Of a DNA stretch of 64,000 bases, positions 34,957 to 46,900 are shown piece after piece. Origin of the DNA: Limonium bicolor (Eukaryota; Streptophyta; Magnoliopsida; Caryophyllales; Plumbaginaceae). The notes under the pieces were generated by a model, which was given only the letters and a program-made list of their open reading frames with translations, ran no database searches and was not told the origin of the DNA. The translations under genes were made by a program, and so were the position numbers. The stretch spans positions 485,933,594 through 485,997,593 of the forward strand of contig CM041777.1 of NCBI GenBank assembly GCA_023374045.1, given 5' to 3'. How positions within the stretch are numbered: the stretch's first letter is position 1; every line of letters starts with the position of its first letter.

Positions 34957-35900
34957 ATGTCTCCTCGTAGAACACCAGTGACCCCTCAGGGAGATGCTGC
35001 GGATGCAGTGCAGCAGTTTGTGGTGCAGTTGATGCAGACGATGGCTGCAGCTGCTGGGGGAGCTGGTGGAGGAGCTGGTGGCGCAGGCCCAGCAGGGGCG
35101 AATGCTGTGGGAGGCCGAGTCAGGGCGCTTCAGGAGTTTATGAAGCTGAAGCTGCCTTCTTTCGACGGCTGTGGTGACCCTCAGGAGGCGAGCCACTGGA
35201 TTACTGAGGTGGAGGACCTGCTCAGAGTGATGGGCTCAGAGGACGATCAGAAGGTGGACTTCGCCACGTTCCTCTTTAAGGGGGAGGCGAAGGAGTGGTC
35301 GCTTATGGTGATGGGTAGGCATCCTTAGCCTTGGACCTGGGACCAGTTCTGCTTGGAGTTCAACAAGCAGTTCTATCCGGATGTCTACAACGATCAGAAG
35401 ATCAATGAGTATAACGGGCTGCGCCAGGGAGAGATATGACAGTCGAGGAGTATGTGAGGAAGTTTGTGACTCTCTCGAAGTATGCCCCAGAGCCAGATGA
35501 GCATAGGAAGGCCCGTAAGTTCAAGAGTGGGCTCAGACCAGACATCAGGTCTGCAGTGACACCCCTTCGTCACCGGACCTTCAGGGATTTGGCAGATGTT
35601 GCTCTGCTGGTACAGGCCGACATCAGGGGCAGACAGGCTGACAAGGACCACTAGGGGAAGAGGCGTGCTGAAGAGCCTCAGAAGAAGGAGGCTGCTCCTC
35701 CTCAGAAGAAGCAGTCCTATGGAGATCGTCGGGGAGCTTTGTCATCTTCGACAGCTGGGGCGAAGTGTGGGTCTTGTGGTCACTCCCATCCTGGTAGGGA
35801 GTGCTACAAGAAGACTCGGGCCTGCTTTAAGTGCGGGTCGATGGAGCACCGGATTGCTCAGTGCCCTTAGGCATCCGGTAGAGGCTCAGGAGATAGAGGC
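34957..35900 (+). pseudogene. Element C gag
   Basis: ATG 34957 starts a Gly/Ala-rich leader, followed by a capsid domain (LPSFDGCGDPQEASHWITEV at about 35152-35211). In-frame stops lie near 35326 (TAG) and 35437. The capsid continues in another frame at 35436-35654 (MTVEEYVRKFVTLSKYAPEP). The nucleocapsid part has a CGSCGHSHPGREC knuckle and a CFKCGSMEHRIAQC knuckle (35767-35868), CX2CX4HX4C in form, followed by another TAG. Four visible breaks make it a pseudogene. Gag would form the particle and bind RNA. Confidence 0.85.
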
Positions 35901-35957
35901 ACAGGCTCAGACTCAGGGGCGACGTCCGACCAGAAGAAGCCTCACACTCAGGCTCCA

Positions 35958-36404
35958 GTGTATGCTATGGCGGGAGAGCGTGATCGAGCTGGTGATCGCG
36001 TCGTCTCAGGTATTCTCCAGATCCATTCTCAGGATGTGTTTTGCCTGTTTGACTCCGGAGCTACGCACTCCTTTATCTGTTCTGATTTGTTGGGTGACCT
36101 TGGACCGACTGCTATGCCTAGTGAGGTAGACCTGTGTGTGAGTAGTCTAGTAGGTGGGGTTGCCCCTTGTGTGCTGAATTCTGTGTGTAAGACTTGTCCC
36201 ATAGCAGTTAGGGACAAGACTTTTTATGCTGACCTCATCCCGATGCGGATGACCTGTTTTGATGTGATCTTGGGCATGGATTGGTTAGCAGAGCACCATG
36301 CCCATATAGACAGTGCAACTAGGAGGGTGATATTAGACCTGTCAGACGGGACCCGCTTTGCTTTCTCTGGGAATGCAGTTCCATGTGCGCCTGTGGTTGT
36401 GTAA
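35958..36404 (+). CDS. Element C aspartic protease domain
   Basis: Open frame with the active-site motif LFDSGATHSFI (36045-36077) and the downstream FDVILGMDWLAEH (36259-36297), both hallmarks of gypsy proteases fused between gag and RT. A stop (TAA, 36402-36404) separates it from RT; it was probably a sense codon once. It would release the mature Gag and Pol proteins. Confidence 0.85.
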   Translation: MYAMAGERDRAGDRVVSGILQIHSQDVFCLFDSGATHSFICSDLLGDLGPTAMPSEVDLCVSSLVGGVAPCVLNSVCKTCPIAVRDKTFYADLIPMRMTCFDVILGMDWLAEHHAHIDSATRRVILDLSDGTRFAFSGNAVPCAPVVV

Positions 36405-36407
36405 GCG

Positions 36408-37523
36408 ATGCAGGCAGCCATCTTCTTGAGGAAGGGCTGCCAGGGATTCTTGTGTTATCGGCCAGAGGTGCGTGAGGGATCTAGCTTGGAGAGCATCCCG
36501 ATCGTCAGAGAGTTTCCGGAGGTCTTCCAGGATGACGTGCCCGGACTTCCACCAGTGAGGGAGGTGGAGTTCACGATTGACTTAGCGCCAGAGAATCAGC
36601 CCATCTCTAGGGCCCCGTACCGTATGAGTCCGGCGGAGTTGAAGGAGCTGAAGGTTCAGCTTCAGGAGTTGCTGGATAAGGGCTTCATTCGCCCTAGCGT
36701 CTCACCTTGGGGAGTGCCAGTGCTGTTTGTGAAGAAGAAGGATGGGACCTTCAGATTGTGCATCGACTATAGAGAGCTGAACAAGGTGATCATCAAGAAT
36801 CGCTATCCCCTACCGCGCATCGATGAATTGTTTGACCAGTTGGCGGGCGCCACAGTGTTCTCGAAGATCGACCTTCGTTCAGGCTACCATCAGTTGAGGA
36901 TTAAGGCCGAGGATGTGCCTAAGTCCGCCTTTAGGACTCGTTATGGTCATTACGAGTTCCTAGTTATGCCGTTTGGTTTGACTAATGCTCCCTCGGTTTT
37001 TATGGATATGATTAACCGGGTTTTCAAACCCTATCTGGATCAGTTTGTAGTGGTCTTTATAGATGATATCTTGGTGTGCTCCAAGAGCGCAGAGGAGCAT
37101 GAGGAGCATCTGAGGATTGTCTTGCAGACGCTGAAGGATCGTGAGCTGTATGCTAAGTTGAAGAAGTGTGACTTCTGGCTTGATCGTGTAGTGTTTTTGG
37201 GACATGTGGTCTCGAAGAACGGTATCTCAGTGGACCCTGAGAATATTAGAGCAGTTATGGAGTGGGCGAGGCCTACGAATGTTGTTGAGATCCGTAGTTT
37301 CCTTGGGTTAGCTGGGTATTACAGGAAGTTCGTTGAGGGATTCTCTAAGATTGTATCCCCACTTACCCATCTGTTGGGGAAGGAGATCAAGTATGAGTGG
37401 AGCGAGGCTTGCGAGCAGAGCTTCCAGGAGATTAAGATGAGGCTGACGACCGCACCGATTCTGACCTTGCCTTTGGGACAGAGGGCTTCGAGGTCTTCTA
37501 TGATGCGTCCCATAAGGGACTAG
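36408..37523 (+). CDS. Element C reverse transcriptase
   Basis: 371 residues open. The order is a leader ([20 protein letters not shown]), the fingers ([30 protein letters not shown]), [18 protein letters not shown], and the catalytic VVFIDDILV (37050-37076, two Asp intact). The thumb segment ends near [14 protein letters not shown]. The length and motifs are complete for an RT domain. The last 30 codons run into a frameshift before RNase H (near 37480). RT converts the element RNA into DNA. Confidence 0.92.
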   Translation: MQAAIFLRKGCQGFLCYRPEVREGSSLESIPIVREFPEVFQDDVPGLPPVREVEFTIDLAPENQPISRAPYRMSPAELKELKVQLQELLDKGFIRPSVSPWGVPVLFVKKKDGTFRLCIDYRELNKVIIKNRYPLPRIDELFDQLAGATVFSKIDLRSGYHQLRIKAEDVPKSAFRTRYGHYEFLVMPFGLTNAPSVFMDMINRVFKPYLDQFVVVFIDDILVCSKSAEEHEEHLRIVLQTLKDRELYAKLKKCDFWLDRVVFLGHVVSKNGISVDPENIRAVMEWARPTNVVEIRSFLGLAGYYRKFVEGFSKIVSPLTHLLGKEIKYEWSEACEQSFQEIKMRLTTAPILTLPLGQRASRSSMMRPIRD

Positions 37524-37860
37524 GTTGTGGTTTGATGCAGCAGGGTAAGGTAGTGGCTTATGGCTCTCGGCAGCTTAAGCCTTATGAGAAGAACTACCCT
37601 ACCCATGATCTGTAGTTGGCAGCTGTGGTTTTCGTGCTGAAGATTTTGACGCATTATCTGTATAGGGCGTCGTGTAAGATTTACACGGACCACAAGTGTC
37701 TCAAGTATTTGTTCACTCAGAAGGAGCTGAACTTGAGACAGAGGAGGTGGTTGGAGCTACTTCATGACTATGATTTGGAGATCCTCTACCACCCGGGTAG
37801 AGCGAACGTTGTAGCGGACGCTTTAAGTCGGAGAGGTGCTCCGGGTGTAGCTGGTGCTTT
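37440..37860 (+). pseudogene. Element C RNase H
   Basis: [15 protein letters not shown] (frame-shifted near 37495-37540), then after a TAG (37614-37616) the frame at 37616-38179 continues with [34 protein letters not shown] and the closing VADALSRR. The D-E-D-D type acidic residues are partly visible. It would degrade the RNA strand of the hybrid. It is broken by one frameshift and one stop. Confidence 0.85.
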
Positions 37861-38097
37861 GACCGGAGTTCAGAGGTCCGCCTTAGAGCTTCAGCGTATG
37901 GGCGTTTGGGTAGTCAGATCAGCCAGTGCTAGTGTGATAGCAGCGCTTCAGGTTCAGTTTTCATTGGACGACAGGATCAGAGTTGGTCAGGAGTCAGATT
38001 CAGCTTTGTGTCGGATCAGAGAGGGACTGTCTTCAGAGCAGAGTTCGGACTTCAGTGTCTCCAGTGATGGTTGTCTGCGCTTCAGGGGTCGAGTGTG

Positions 38098-39144
38098 TGT
38101 GCCGGATGACACAGTTCTGCATAGGGAGATCCTTCAGGAGGCTCATGGAGCGCCCTATTCAGTTTACCAGGAGGGGTGAAGATGTATCGAGATCTCAGAG
38201 AGTCGTTCTGGTGGTCTGGGATGAAGCGTGACATCTCTGAGTTTGTTTCGAAGTGCCAGACCTGTCAGCAGGTGAAGGCTGAGCATCAAAGGCCAGCGGG
38301 TTTGCTTCAGCCCCTTCCCATTCCTGAGTGGAAGTAGGAGAGTGTGGGGATGGACTTTGTCATGGGGTTACCTAAGACTCCTTCAGGTTGTGATGCTGTG
38401 TGGGTGATAGTTGATCGACTGACTAAGTCTTCCCATTTCTTTCCTGCGAAGAAGACTTTCAGCTTGGAGCGTTTGGCGCGTCTGTATCTAGATGAGATAG
38501 TGAGGCTGCATGGTGTGCCTACTACTGTAGTTTCTCACCGTGACCCGCACTTTGTTTCGAGATTCGGGCACAGTTTGCATAAGGCCCTGGGTACGAATTT
38601 AGCTTTCAGTTCAGCCTACCATCCTCAGTCGGATGGCCAGACAGAGAGGACTAATCAGGTTCTAGAGGACATGCTTCGCGCATGTGTCCTAGATTTTGGA
38701 GGTAGCTGGGATCAGCATGTGACCTTGATTGAGTTTGCCTACAACAACAGTTTTCAGGCAAGCATTGGTATGGCTCCGTTTGAAGCGTTGTATGGTAGGA
38801 GGTGCAGGTCTCCCATCTGTTGGGATGACCTGAAGGAGAGGGTCCTGGTTGGACCTCAGTTGGTGCAGGGTGCAGTAAAGAAGATCAGGATGATTCGGGA
38901 GCGTTTGCTTGTTGCTCAGAGTAGACAGAAGTGTTATGCAGACCAGAGGCGTAGGCCGCTTAAGTTTGATGTTGGTGATCACGTCTATCTGCGAGTGTCG
39001 CCGGTCAAAGGCGTAGTCCGGTTCGGGAAGCGTGGAAAGCTTAGCCCAAGGTTCGTTGGACCGTTTGAGATTCTAGAGAGGATTGGCCCTGTGGCTTGCT
39101 TTGCCTCCTCCTTGTCTGCTGCCACAGTGTTTTTCATGTTTTGA
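38098..39144 (+). pseudogene. Element C integrase
   Basis: The zinc domain starts near 38118 (HREILQEAH). It is frame-broken near 38160 and ends with CQTCQQVKAEHQ; a TAG at 38336-38338 follows. The core starts GMDFVMGLP (first Asp intact). The second catalytic Asp, normally in SDRD, is changed to His (SHRDPHF, about 38533-38553). The Glu is present in SDGQTERTNQVLEDML. A GKLSPRFVGPFEI beta domain follows, and a frameshift near 39090 cuts it from the chromodomain. The His substitution alone would abolish strand transfer. Confidence 0.88.
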
Positions 39145-39383
39145 TGTTGAGGAAGTACCTACATGATCCGTCCCACGTGATCGACTACAGCCAGCTTCAG
39201 TTGAGGGAGGACTGCAGTTTCGAGGCGGTGCCTACCCGCATTTTAGCCAGGGACGCCCGTCGGCTTCGTAGTAAGACCCTACCTATGGTTAAGGTCCAGT
39301 GGTCTGATCAGTCAGAGAGCGAAGCGACTTGGGAACTCGAGGGCGAGCTGCGTGCCAAGTTTCCCTCCCCATTCGAGCAGTAA
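39096..39383 (+). CDS. Element C integrase C-terminus with chromodomain
   Basis: After the LRKYLHDPSHVI linker that closes chromovirus integrases, residues around 39270-39345 give VQWSDQSESEATWELEGEL, the chromodomain pattern with aromatic Trp residues. The stop is TAA at 39381-39383. Chromodomains guide integration to heterochromatin. The domain is nearly full-length. Confidence 0.85.
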   Translation: MLCLLLVCCHSVFHVLMLRKYLHDPSHVIDYSQLQLREDCSFEAVPTRILARDARRLRSKTLPMVKVQWSDQSESEATWELEGELRAKFPSPFEQ

Positions 39384-39404
39384 GGTGAGTCAATTTCGAG
39401 GATG

Positions 39405-39427
39405 AAATTCTTTTAAGGGGGAGGTGA
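39405..39427 (+). other. Polypurine tract of element C
   Basis: TTTTAAGGGGGAGGTGA directly before the 3' LTR start TGTTATAACCC. Confidence 0.8.
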
Positions 39428-41653
39428 TGTTATAACCCATAGTTCATACCTTATATTATATTCATTACAATGTTAGTCTAAGTTGGATTAACCCTTTTGC
39501 TGTTAGTTGGGACGTCAGCGGCAATGTTTTATCTGTCAAGGACAAGGAGGTCATTCAATTAATTAATTAAGGTAATTAATTATGTGATTTGTAAGGAAAG
39601 GAATTCCTTATTTCTTTTCTTTTCCTGATCATTGTTATTCACGTCGGATAGGTCATGGGAGCGTTGTCAGTTTCCTGGAGTTTGAACGAGCGCCTCTCTA
39701 CTCTCTTTCTCTCTCTCTTGATTCCTCCTCTGTGAGTACTATGCTACCGCCTTTGCGATCAGATTGAAGACCTCGTTGCTGTGGCGTTTCTCTTCTTCGA
39801 TCAGGTTTGTCTACAGAATTCTGGATTCCGTTGTTGGTTTCTCCTCCCTCAGTTTCTGATTTTGGGACTCCGGGTGTGTTGATTCAGCGACGACGACTCT
39901 GCGTTGGGAATTCGGATTGTTGAGGCTACGCTGCTGCAGTCTATTGGTTTCCTCTGCGTTCTTGTAATCAGGTACGGGTTGCAGAATTGCGGTGTGCTGA
40001 TGTTCTAGGTTTGTTGTCTTCTGATTCTGATTGTGGGCTGTCGATCTGTGTTGTTCAGTGATTGTGTTCGTGTCTGGTTGGAGATTGTCCCGGGCTGCAT
40101 TTTGCTTGAAGAGTGTTGACGTTTGCTGCTAATTGAGGTAGGTGGTTGCTTGATTCGGTTTGGAAGTTCGACCATGGGGTTTGCAAGGTTTTGTCGTCTG
40201 ATTTGTGTGCGGATTGTGGTTGTTGTTGGCTGTTTAAATTATGTTTCTGAATGGCTAAACCCCCATGGTCTTCTGTATTTATGACTGATTTGGTGTGTGT
40301 TCTGAATTGGCAATTCGTGGTGTCGAATTACGTTGTTTTTCTGCTCTGTTCGTCTTCTGGAAGTTGCAGTTTTCGCACTGTCCGAACTTCCGTCCGAGCT
40401 TTGAAGTTCGGACAGTGCATTTTTGCCTTTCTGATTTTCAAAGTTCGGGGTATGTCCGAACATCTGTCCGAGCTTCGATGTTCAGACACACCCTTAGTTT
40501 CTCCTCTGATTATAGTTCGACTTGTGTCCGAACTTCAACGTCCGTACACAAGGTCGGACCTTCCGCGTAAGTTTTTCCGTAAACTCGTCCGGACATCAGT
40601 CCGAACATTGATGTTCGGACATTCTGAAATGTTCTGTCTGATTTCAAATCGACTTGTGTCCGAACATTGATGTCCGGACACAAGTTCGGACATTTGACTA
40701 TTCTGGTTTCTGAGTCTCGACTTGCGTCCAAACTTCGACATCCGGACACAAGTTCGGACACTGCTCTGTGTTCTACATAACTTCTCCGTCTGAACTCCGA
40801 TTTGAGTGCCGTTTGTGGCGTTGGACTCCCCTAAGTTCCTACAACTGTATTATAAGTGTTTTGGCATGGTTTCATGCAAGGTTTCTTCTATTTGCAAACC
40901 TTCTGTTTTGGGGCACTTACTCTGTTTCTTAGCCGTGAATGGCTGGGTCGAGCTATTCTGTGGTATACCATGTAGACGTCGTTCTGAGTGTGGGTCATTC
41001 CCTTTTTGTTCTGTGGGGTTGACGAACCCTTTGGCTCTTTTGAGTCATTTCTGCGTTGCCGAGAGACCCATTATGGTCTATGGGTCTTCGACCCTTCTGA
41101 GTGTGTGCATTGTACTGTGTCCCCTATCTGTTTGTGAACTCTGGTTATTCCTGAATTGGGAACTCTGGTGTTCCATTCTGTATTTGTTTCAGCAGTGTTC
41201 TGACTATTTATGAGAACTATGGTTTTGTGCTAACCTCTGCTTCTCCTCTGTTTTCAATTGTTTTGAGCGACCTTACTGATGACGGTCGCTGCTTACGGGG
41301 CATAGTTGTGTGCTCACTCCCCTACTTTTAACATTTTTGCAGATTGATCAGCAATGATCACTTATTCAGTTTCTGGAGCTTAGTTTATGTCTTAGCTCAT
41401 TTGTTATTTGATATACTTACTCAGACTTGTAGCCTTCGGGCCTTACTCTGTTTAGACCACTGTTTCTGTTTGGAACATGTATTCGGGATTTAGTATTACT
41501 TCCGCAGTATTTGAATACTCTGGTTTATAATGATTACGGAAACTCTGTTTTGGGCCTTTATTGCATTTGATTGTTTTAGAGCCTTGGGTTATTAGGTAGT
41601 AATACGCGGCGTGTAATACCCTTAACTCTTAGGCCGGTTTTAGGGGTGTTACA
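39428..41653 (+). repeat. Element C 3' LTR
   Basis: 2226 bp, TGTTATAACCC...GGGTGTTACA, both termini intact. It parallels the 5' LTR with scattered substitutions and 1-3 base indels. Confidence 0.92.
40380..40763. repeat. GTCCGAAC / GTTCGGAC inverted-motif array (3' LTR of C)
   Basis: The counterpart of 33619-33995 with more perfect motifs, for example TGTCCGAACATTGATGTCCG followed by GACACAAGTTCGGAC. Several adjacent pairs form 6-8 bp stems. Confidence 0.85.
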
Positions 41654-41658
41654 TACTA

Positions 41659-42225
41659 ACACGCACAAACAACACATAACTAACACATGCATAGCCGTGG
41701 TTAGAACGTTCCCATGGTTTGGGTCGTTAAGTCCGAATACCGATCTACTATGTGATCCTAGAGTCGGTTAGTTGAGTTTAGCACATATTTAAAGCTAAAC
41801 GGTATCGGAACTATGCGCCCACATAATTAAACAACTGTAAACTCATTACATGTTTTTATCTTAAAAGGTGGCAAACTTATAGAAAAACACAATGGCATAC
41901 AAGCCGGTGTAATCCGGTAGGACACAGGTTGCAAGAAAACCATACCTGTCACCAACGTCCACTCTAACGTGTACTCTTAGGTTGATCGAACAATTCTCGA
42001 ACAACTAGTGTTAATGCTATTTTGATCGGCAAACTCAGTTTCATACTGACAAGCACAAAAAGACCAATACCTGAAGATGCGGTCAGTCCTAAACCGAGAG
42101 AGCAAAGAAAGAAGATAGAAGATATTAAGTAAGATTTTATCTATCTGTGAAAGATAAATAAAATCTTCGACGATGACTCGTAACTTAAAAACTCGATATC
42201 TATAAAACAAGTCGAGAAACTAGGG
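41659..42225 (-). other. Continuation of the LTR remnant that element C interrupted
   Basis: Resumes the minus-oriented LTR remnant of 31440-32676. A short perfect hairpin (AAGATTTTATC ... GATAAATAAAATCTT) lies near 42130-42166. The right boundary against the copia LTR is not resolved. Confidence 0.4.
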
Positions 42226-42581
42226 TTAAAGGTGAAGGTTTTACGGATTAGAAAAACCTAGAGGGAAACACGGGAAACAAGATAGGGAGTCTAATGTGAA
42301 GCGATTTACAGCATTGTGATATCGATCTGGGTTTATGATCTGAAGTTATCCACGGGGTAGAACTTCAGGTGCTAGGAGTTATGGGATAGATGTTCCTAAA
42401 CGTGATCTGAGTAATTGTGCTCGTGAGAACATAAGGAAGTGCAGGTTGTACGTGCTTTACCTGTATCAGGTGTGATACGTGTTTTATGTGAAAGTTAATT
42501 AAGCTCTTTGGTTATTCCTGTTCTCTGTTCTTCATCAGTCGTATACTAAGGCGCATTATACACTAGCGGTAGGAATCTTCA
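42226..42581 (+). repeat. Copia element 5' LTR (3' portion; start unresolved)
   Basis: The LTR end ...GGAATCTTCA is set by the primer site three bases further on. No second copy is in the window, so the LTR start cannot be placed. Confidence 0.5.
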
Positions 42582-42583
42582 AG

Positions 42584-42595
42584 TGGTATCAGAGC
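42584..42595 (+). other. Primer-binding site of the copia element
   Basis: TGGTATCAGAGC, initiator tRNA-Met type. Confidence 0.9.
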
Positions 42596-42639
42596 AAGGT
42601 TACCCTCACTTCGAAGACACCTCTTCAGGGTAGATCGAG

Positions 42640-43938
42640 ATGAATTCCTACAGCGTTAAACCTCCAAAGTTGATGAAGTTCAACTACACCAACTGGTGTG
42701 AACAGATGGAAGATCAACTGATATCCATCGATCTACAATTGTGGGATGTAGTCACTGATGGCGACCTAAAACCCAAGTTCGAGGAGAACGGGGTTACCAA
42801 GGAGAAACCTAAGGCTAGCTGGAGTGAAAACGACAACAAGATGATCAGTAAGAACAGACAAGCACGAAGGATCATAATGTCATCGTTGTCAGACTCAGAC
42901 CAACAAAAGGTATTGGGATTGCGCACCGCTAAAGAGGTATGGGAATTACTTAAAACCGCATATGCGGGAACTGATTCGATGAAAAAGGCTAAAGGAAAGC
43001 AGCTTAAAAGACAGCTTGATAACTTCAAGATGTCAGACGATGAGACCATATCTGAGACACTGGCGAGATTTGACAAGATTTTATGTGAGCTCAAGGCTGT
43101 CGGGGTAATTCTTGACAATGATATGGAGAATGAGAGATTTCTGGATAGTCTCGATAAGACTGGCTGAACTTTGCCACATTGTTGGAGACCACAATGGATT
43201 TGTCAAAATTGTCTTTTGAAGAGATGGGCTCAGAACTGACCGTTTACGAGGGAAAGATGAGAGGGAAACTGGCAATTCCAGGTGTGAACAAGGATCTGGC
43301 ACTGAAGGCCAAGAAAGTATCAAATGAAAAAGAGAAGGAAAGTGAGAATACTGATGAGGATGAGGAGATTACCATGATCGCCAACGGGATTAGGAAAATA
43401 TTCAGAGGAAAGCGAGGGTCGGGGTCTAGATTTGATAAAACCAAATTCAAGAAAGACCAGATTATATGCTTTAGGTGCAATAAACCAGGACATGTGGTCA
43501 AATTGCACACTAAAACCGAAGGAAAATTTCCATGACAAAGTCAAGAAATTTACAGAAGCAGCAGCTGCAGCATGGGGGCAAGACGTCTCAAATACAGACT
43601 CAGAAACAGAAGAAACAACCGAGGTGTGTATGACGGCCGTGGTCGAGGAAGATGAAGAAGTAAGCGCATCATCAGACAAGGACTTTTGCATGATGGCTAG
43701 TGAAGACTGGAAGAAGGTTCTTGAGGCGGATGAGGTAAGTCCTGAACTCATTGAAAATGCTTTCAATTCCTTATCTAAGAAAGAGATCTTTAACTTTCTA
43801 AGTACTGCTGTTGTTAAAATTAAAGTGCTTGAATCTAAGTTGTCTAAATTTGAGGTGCCTAAGGAACCTGTCACGGAAAACCAAGTTAAAAAAATTCCTC
43901 AAATAAAGTTCGTAAAACCCTTGGTAGAAAGGATTGAG
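42640..43938 (+). pseudogene. Copia gag (5' part)
   Basis: ATG 42640 opens 175 residues of the UBN2/Retrotran_gag type: FNYTNWCEQMEDQLISIDLQ, TAKEVWELLKTAYAGTDSMK, then LKRQLDNFKMSDDETISETL. A frameshift near 43163 moves the reading to 43179-43535, which ends in a zinc knuckle start (CFRCNKPGHVV, 43468-43500). Another shift inside the knuckle (its last Cys is in the other frame) moves it to 43497-43938. There an acidic stretch and a coiled segment run without a stop into the D2 insertion site. The acidic tail after the knuckle is typical of large-gag copia elements. Confidence 0.85.
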
Positions 43939-46900
43939 TGAAATACCCCTAACCTTTAAAACTTAATTAAATGATCTAAGATGGTTAATAATCATCTAAA
44001 TATTATTGGGGAACAATCTAAAGATCTCAACAAGGCAAAACAAGCCTTAAGATCGGTAAAAGCCAAAAATGTGCTTTAAAGCACCATAAAGATTGTATGA
44101 CCTCAAATAGGATCCAAAGTGGATTCCTAAGTATTATAATGAAGTAAGGAACACAACAAAACTATTCTAAAAGAAAACTAAGCTCAGAAGCACCTTGCAA
44201 CACAAAATGTGCACTAAAACACCTTAAGGCACGTTTTTGTGAAATTGCCTTCTAAATTGGTTTTTAATGGGCTTAAAGGTTATAATTACCTTTAAATATG
44301 ATATTATATCACATTATATCATATTAGGAATTTAATTCCAAATTTTACAAATTTTTACAAATTTAATATTAAAATATTAATAAAACCCTAAAAGGGGGCC
44401 CGCTTGAGTCAACATTGACTAAGAATGGTCAAGAGGTCAAAGTTGACCCCTTGGACCACATGGAATCGGCAGCTACAAGCAAGAGGAGGATGGATTCACC
44501 ACTTGCACATTCAAGAGACAAGTCTCCAACACAAGCCCTTAAATTAAGGAGACTACTTTACCTTTTGATTAATTAATACACTCTTGCTCCATTATTTGAC
44601 TCCACCATCCTCCAAAACCGTGTGAGCCTCACCTTGCCCCTCCATTAACAAATGCCTTATCCTCCTTGATGAGTCATTAGCCAATACCAATCAATAAACT
44701 AATCAAAAGTTGTCTTATTCAATTATTAAGCCTCATTTCAATTATTTCCTTGGCTCTTGCTCCATTCCAACCGAGCTTGATCCATTCCATCCGAGCTCCT
44801 TCAACTTCCAAACTCTCTCAAGCCTTGTTCTTGAGCATGGAAGGTAGATCTAACTCCTATGCTTCGAAGGTAATGGTTTAAGGCTTATTTTTGCTCTTTT
44901 TCTTCATCTCTTCACCATCTACACTTAGATCTCGTGGCTCATCACTTCCTATGGCTTATTCTCAGTGTTTTAAGGTTATAAAACCAACCAATTTTTGCTG
45001 AAGCAAGTATAGGGACCAAGGTTTCCCAAATTTGCATTTTAAGGTAAAAACATACCTTAAGCTTCTCTACTCTTCATCCGATTTTCTTCCTTTGATTTTT
45101 ATGAGTTTATACACTCAAAATCTTCATATTTACATGTTAATTTAGTTGGTTAGCCTTTTGAAGCAAGGGTGGCCGAGATCTAAAGGAAATACCCTTCTTT
45201 AAGGCATTTTTCCAAGGTAAAACCTAATACCAAGGCAGCTTGTTGTTGTCTAGATATTTCCTATGTCTATATTGGATCTAACACCTTGTGGTGTGTTTAA
45301 TTCAGGCCGAATCCATCTTGAAGTTCCCTTGCATTTTTAAGGTGATTTTGGCCTTAAATCTTACATTAATTATTCCTTGGTTAAGCTCAAGCTTGGAGTA
45401 TAACCATATCTTATTTTGGTGTATTAAAAATGTCTAAATGATGTGGTGAATTTTCCTTCAAGTGGCCGAGTTCATACAAGGAGAAATCAAGGTATAAACA
45501 CCTTAAAACTTATGATTTTATAATTTCTAAGCATATATATTAATATTGCCGAGAGGGAACTTAATAATATGGGTTATATTAACCTAGAAATGGAAAAAAA
45601 TGACTAAGATAAATTAAGCTAGTCATTTAAGAGATTTAATTAACATAATGGTCAAATTATGACATTATGTGGAAAAAAAATTAATCTATGGTGAGGCCAT
45701 GAATGTATACTATATTTTGAGACATTTAAAGTGTAATTCATTTTTCAAGTTCAAGGTTGTAATAAGGCCATGTCATTAGGCCATTTTAATTTAAGTTTAT
45801 AAGCTTATTTAGTTAGATTTATGCTTATATAATTAAGTTTGGGGCCAAACCGTAATTATTGGTAAAATACAAAGCCGTGGCTTAATTTAGAGGAATTTAG
45901 GATTTTTAAATGAATTTAATAAAAATTATAACATTTTATAAAGTTTTGGGTCAAAATTGTAAAAATAGAAAAGTATAGGTGAAGTTTTGTAATTACCGAA
46001 AGGTTTGGGTCCAATTTGGTATTAGAAGTCAAAGTTGACTATATAGGAGACTTTGACCAAGTTTGGAGAATTTTAGAAATTAAAATACTACCTTATATTA
46101 AGATAAGTATTAAATTGTAAAAGATTTATAAGAGATGGGGCTATATTGTGATTTCCGAAAACTTGGGGAACTAAATGGAGTTTAGTACAAACCTTAGGTT
46201 ATTAGGAATTTTTAGAAGTTAATTTGGTTAAATTTGGAGTTTATATGAATTATACAAGTATAATATAATATTTCATAATATTGTTACAAATGGGTAACAT
46301 ATGTGGTAAAACCGAGATTTAGAGAAAGTATAAGGTTAGTAATGATGTTTATAACCTTTTGGTATAGTTTGGTAATTTTTGGAGTTATATATAAGGTTTT
46401 ATCAAGATATATGTATAATATATAGTTTTGATGATATTAGAAAACTATGTGTTATAAATTGGGAAGATTTGGTAAATATACAAAGTTTGGTGGTGGGAAT
46501 TTAATTAAAACAGTCCTAGGGGCTGTTCGAAAATTATAGCCTTTAAAAACTATAGGTTATAATTATATTAAGGTTTAAGGATTATAATATAAGGTATATG
46601 TTATAAGTGTAATAATGAAATGAATTTTGGGGTGGATTTGTGATTTATAGAAGTTTAGTGGTATATAGTGAAAGCTGAATAATATAAAGGCTGTTTGGAA
46701 TTTTTAAACAATTTACAACTATATGTTATAATTGTTTTAATGACATAAATGTCATAATATATGTTATATAACTATAATGTAACAATATATTAATTATGTG
46801 GTGGATTTTGTAAATATTTAAGAACATAGGTGCTGTTCGGAAATATTAACATTTTTAAATGAAATTTATAATATGGTTTTAATGTATAAGAGTTATAACA

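Larger units (their letters stand above)
32677..41658 (+). mobile_element. Element C: chromodomain Ty3/gypsy retrotransposon (Tekay/Del-like), degenerate
   Basis: 5' LTR, tRNA-Met primer site, gag-PR-RT-RNase H-IN-chromodomain in one strand order, purine tract, 3' LTR. The 5-bp duplication is TACTA (32677-32681 and 41654-41658). The first two bases (TG) of the 5' LTR are missing. The internal coding region keeps nearly one reading frame with several point stops, so the element is younger than element A but inactive. Chromodomain and primer-site type put it with the chromoviruses; the Tekay/Del assignment is by general similarity. Confidence 0.9.

Noticed and set aside
42714..43874. Minus-strand frames opposite copia gag (134 and 184 codons)
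   Set aside because: Shadows of the gag reading frame; Ser/Leu-rich, as expected from the complement.
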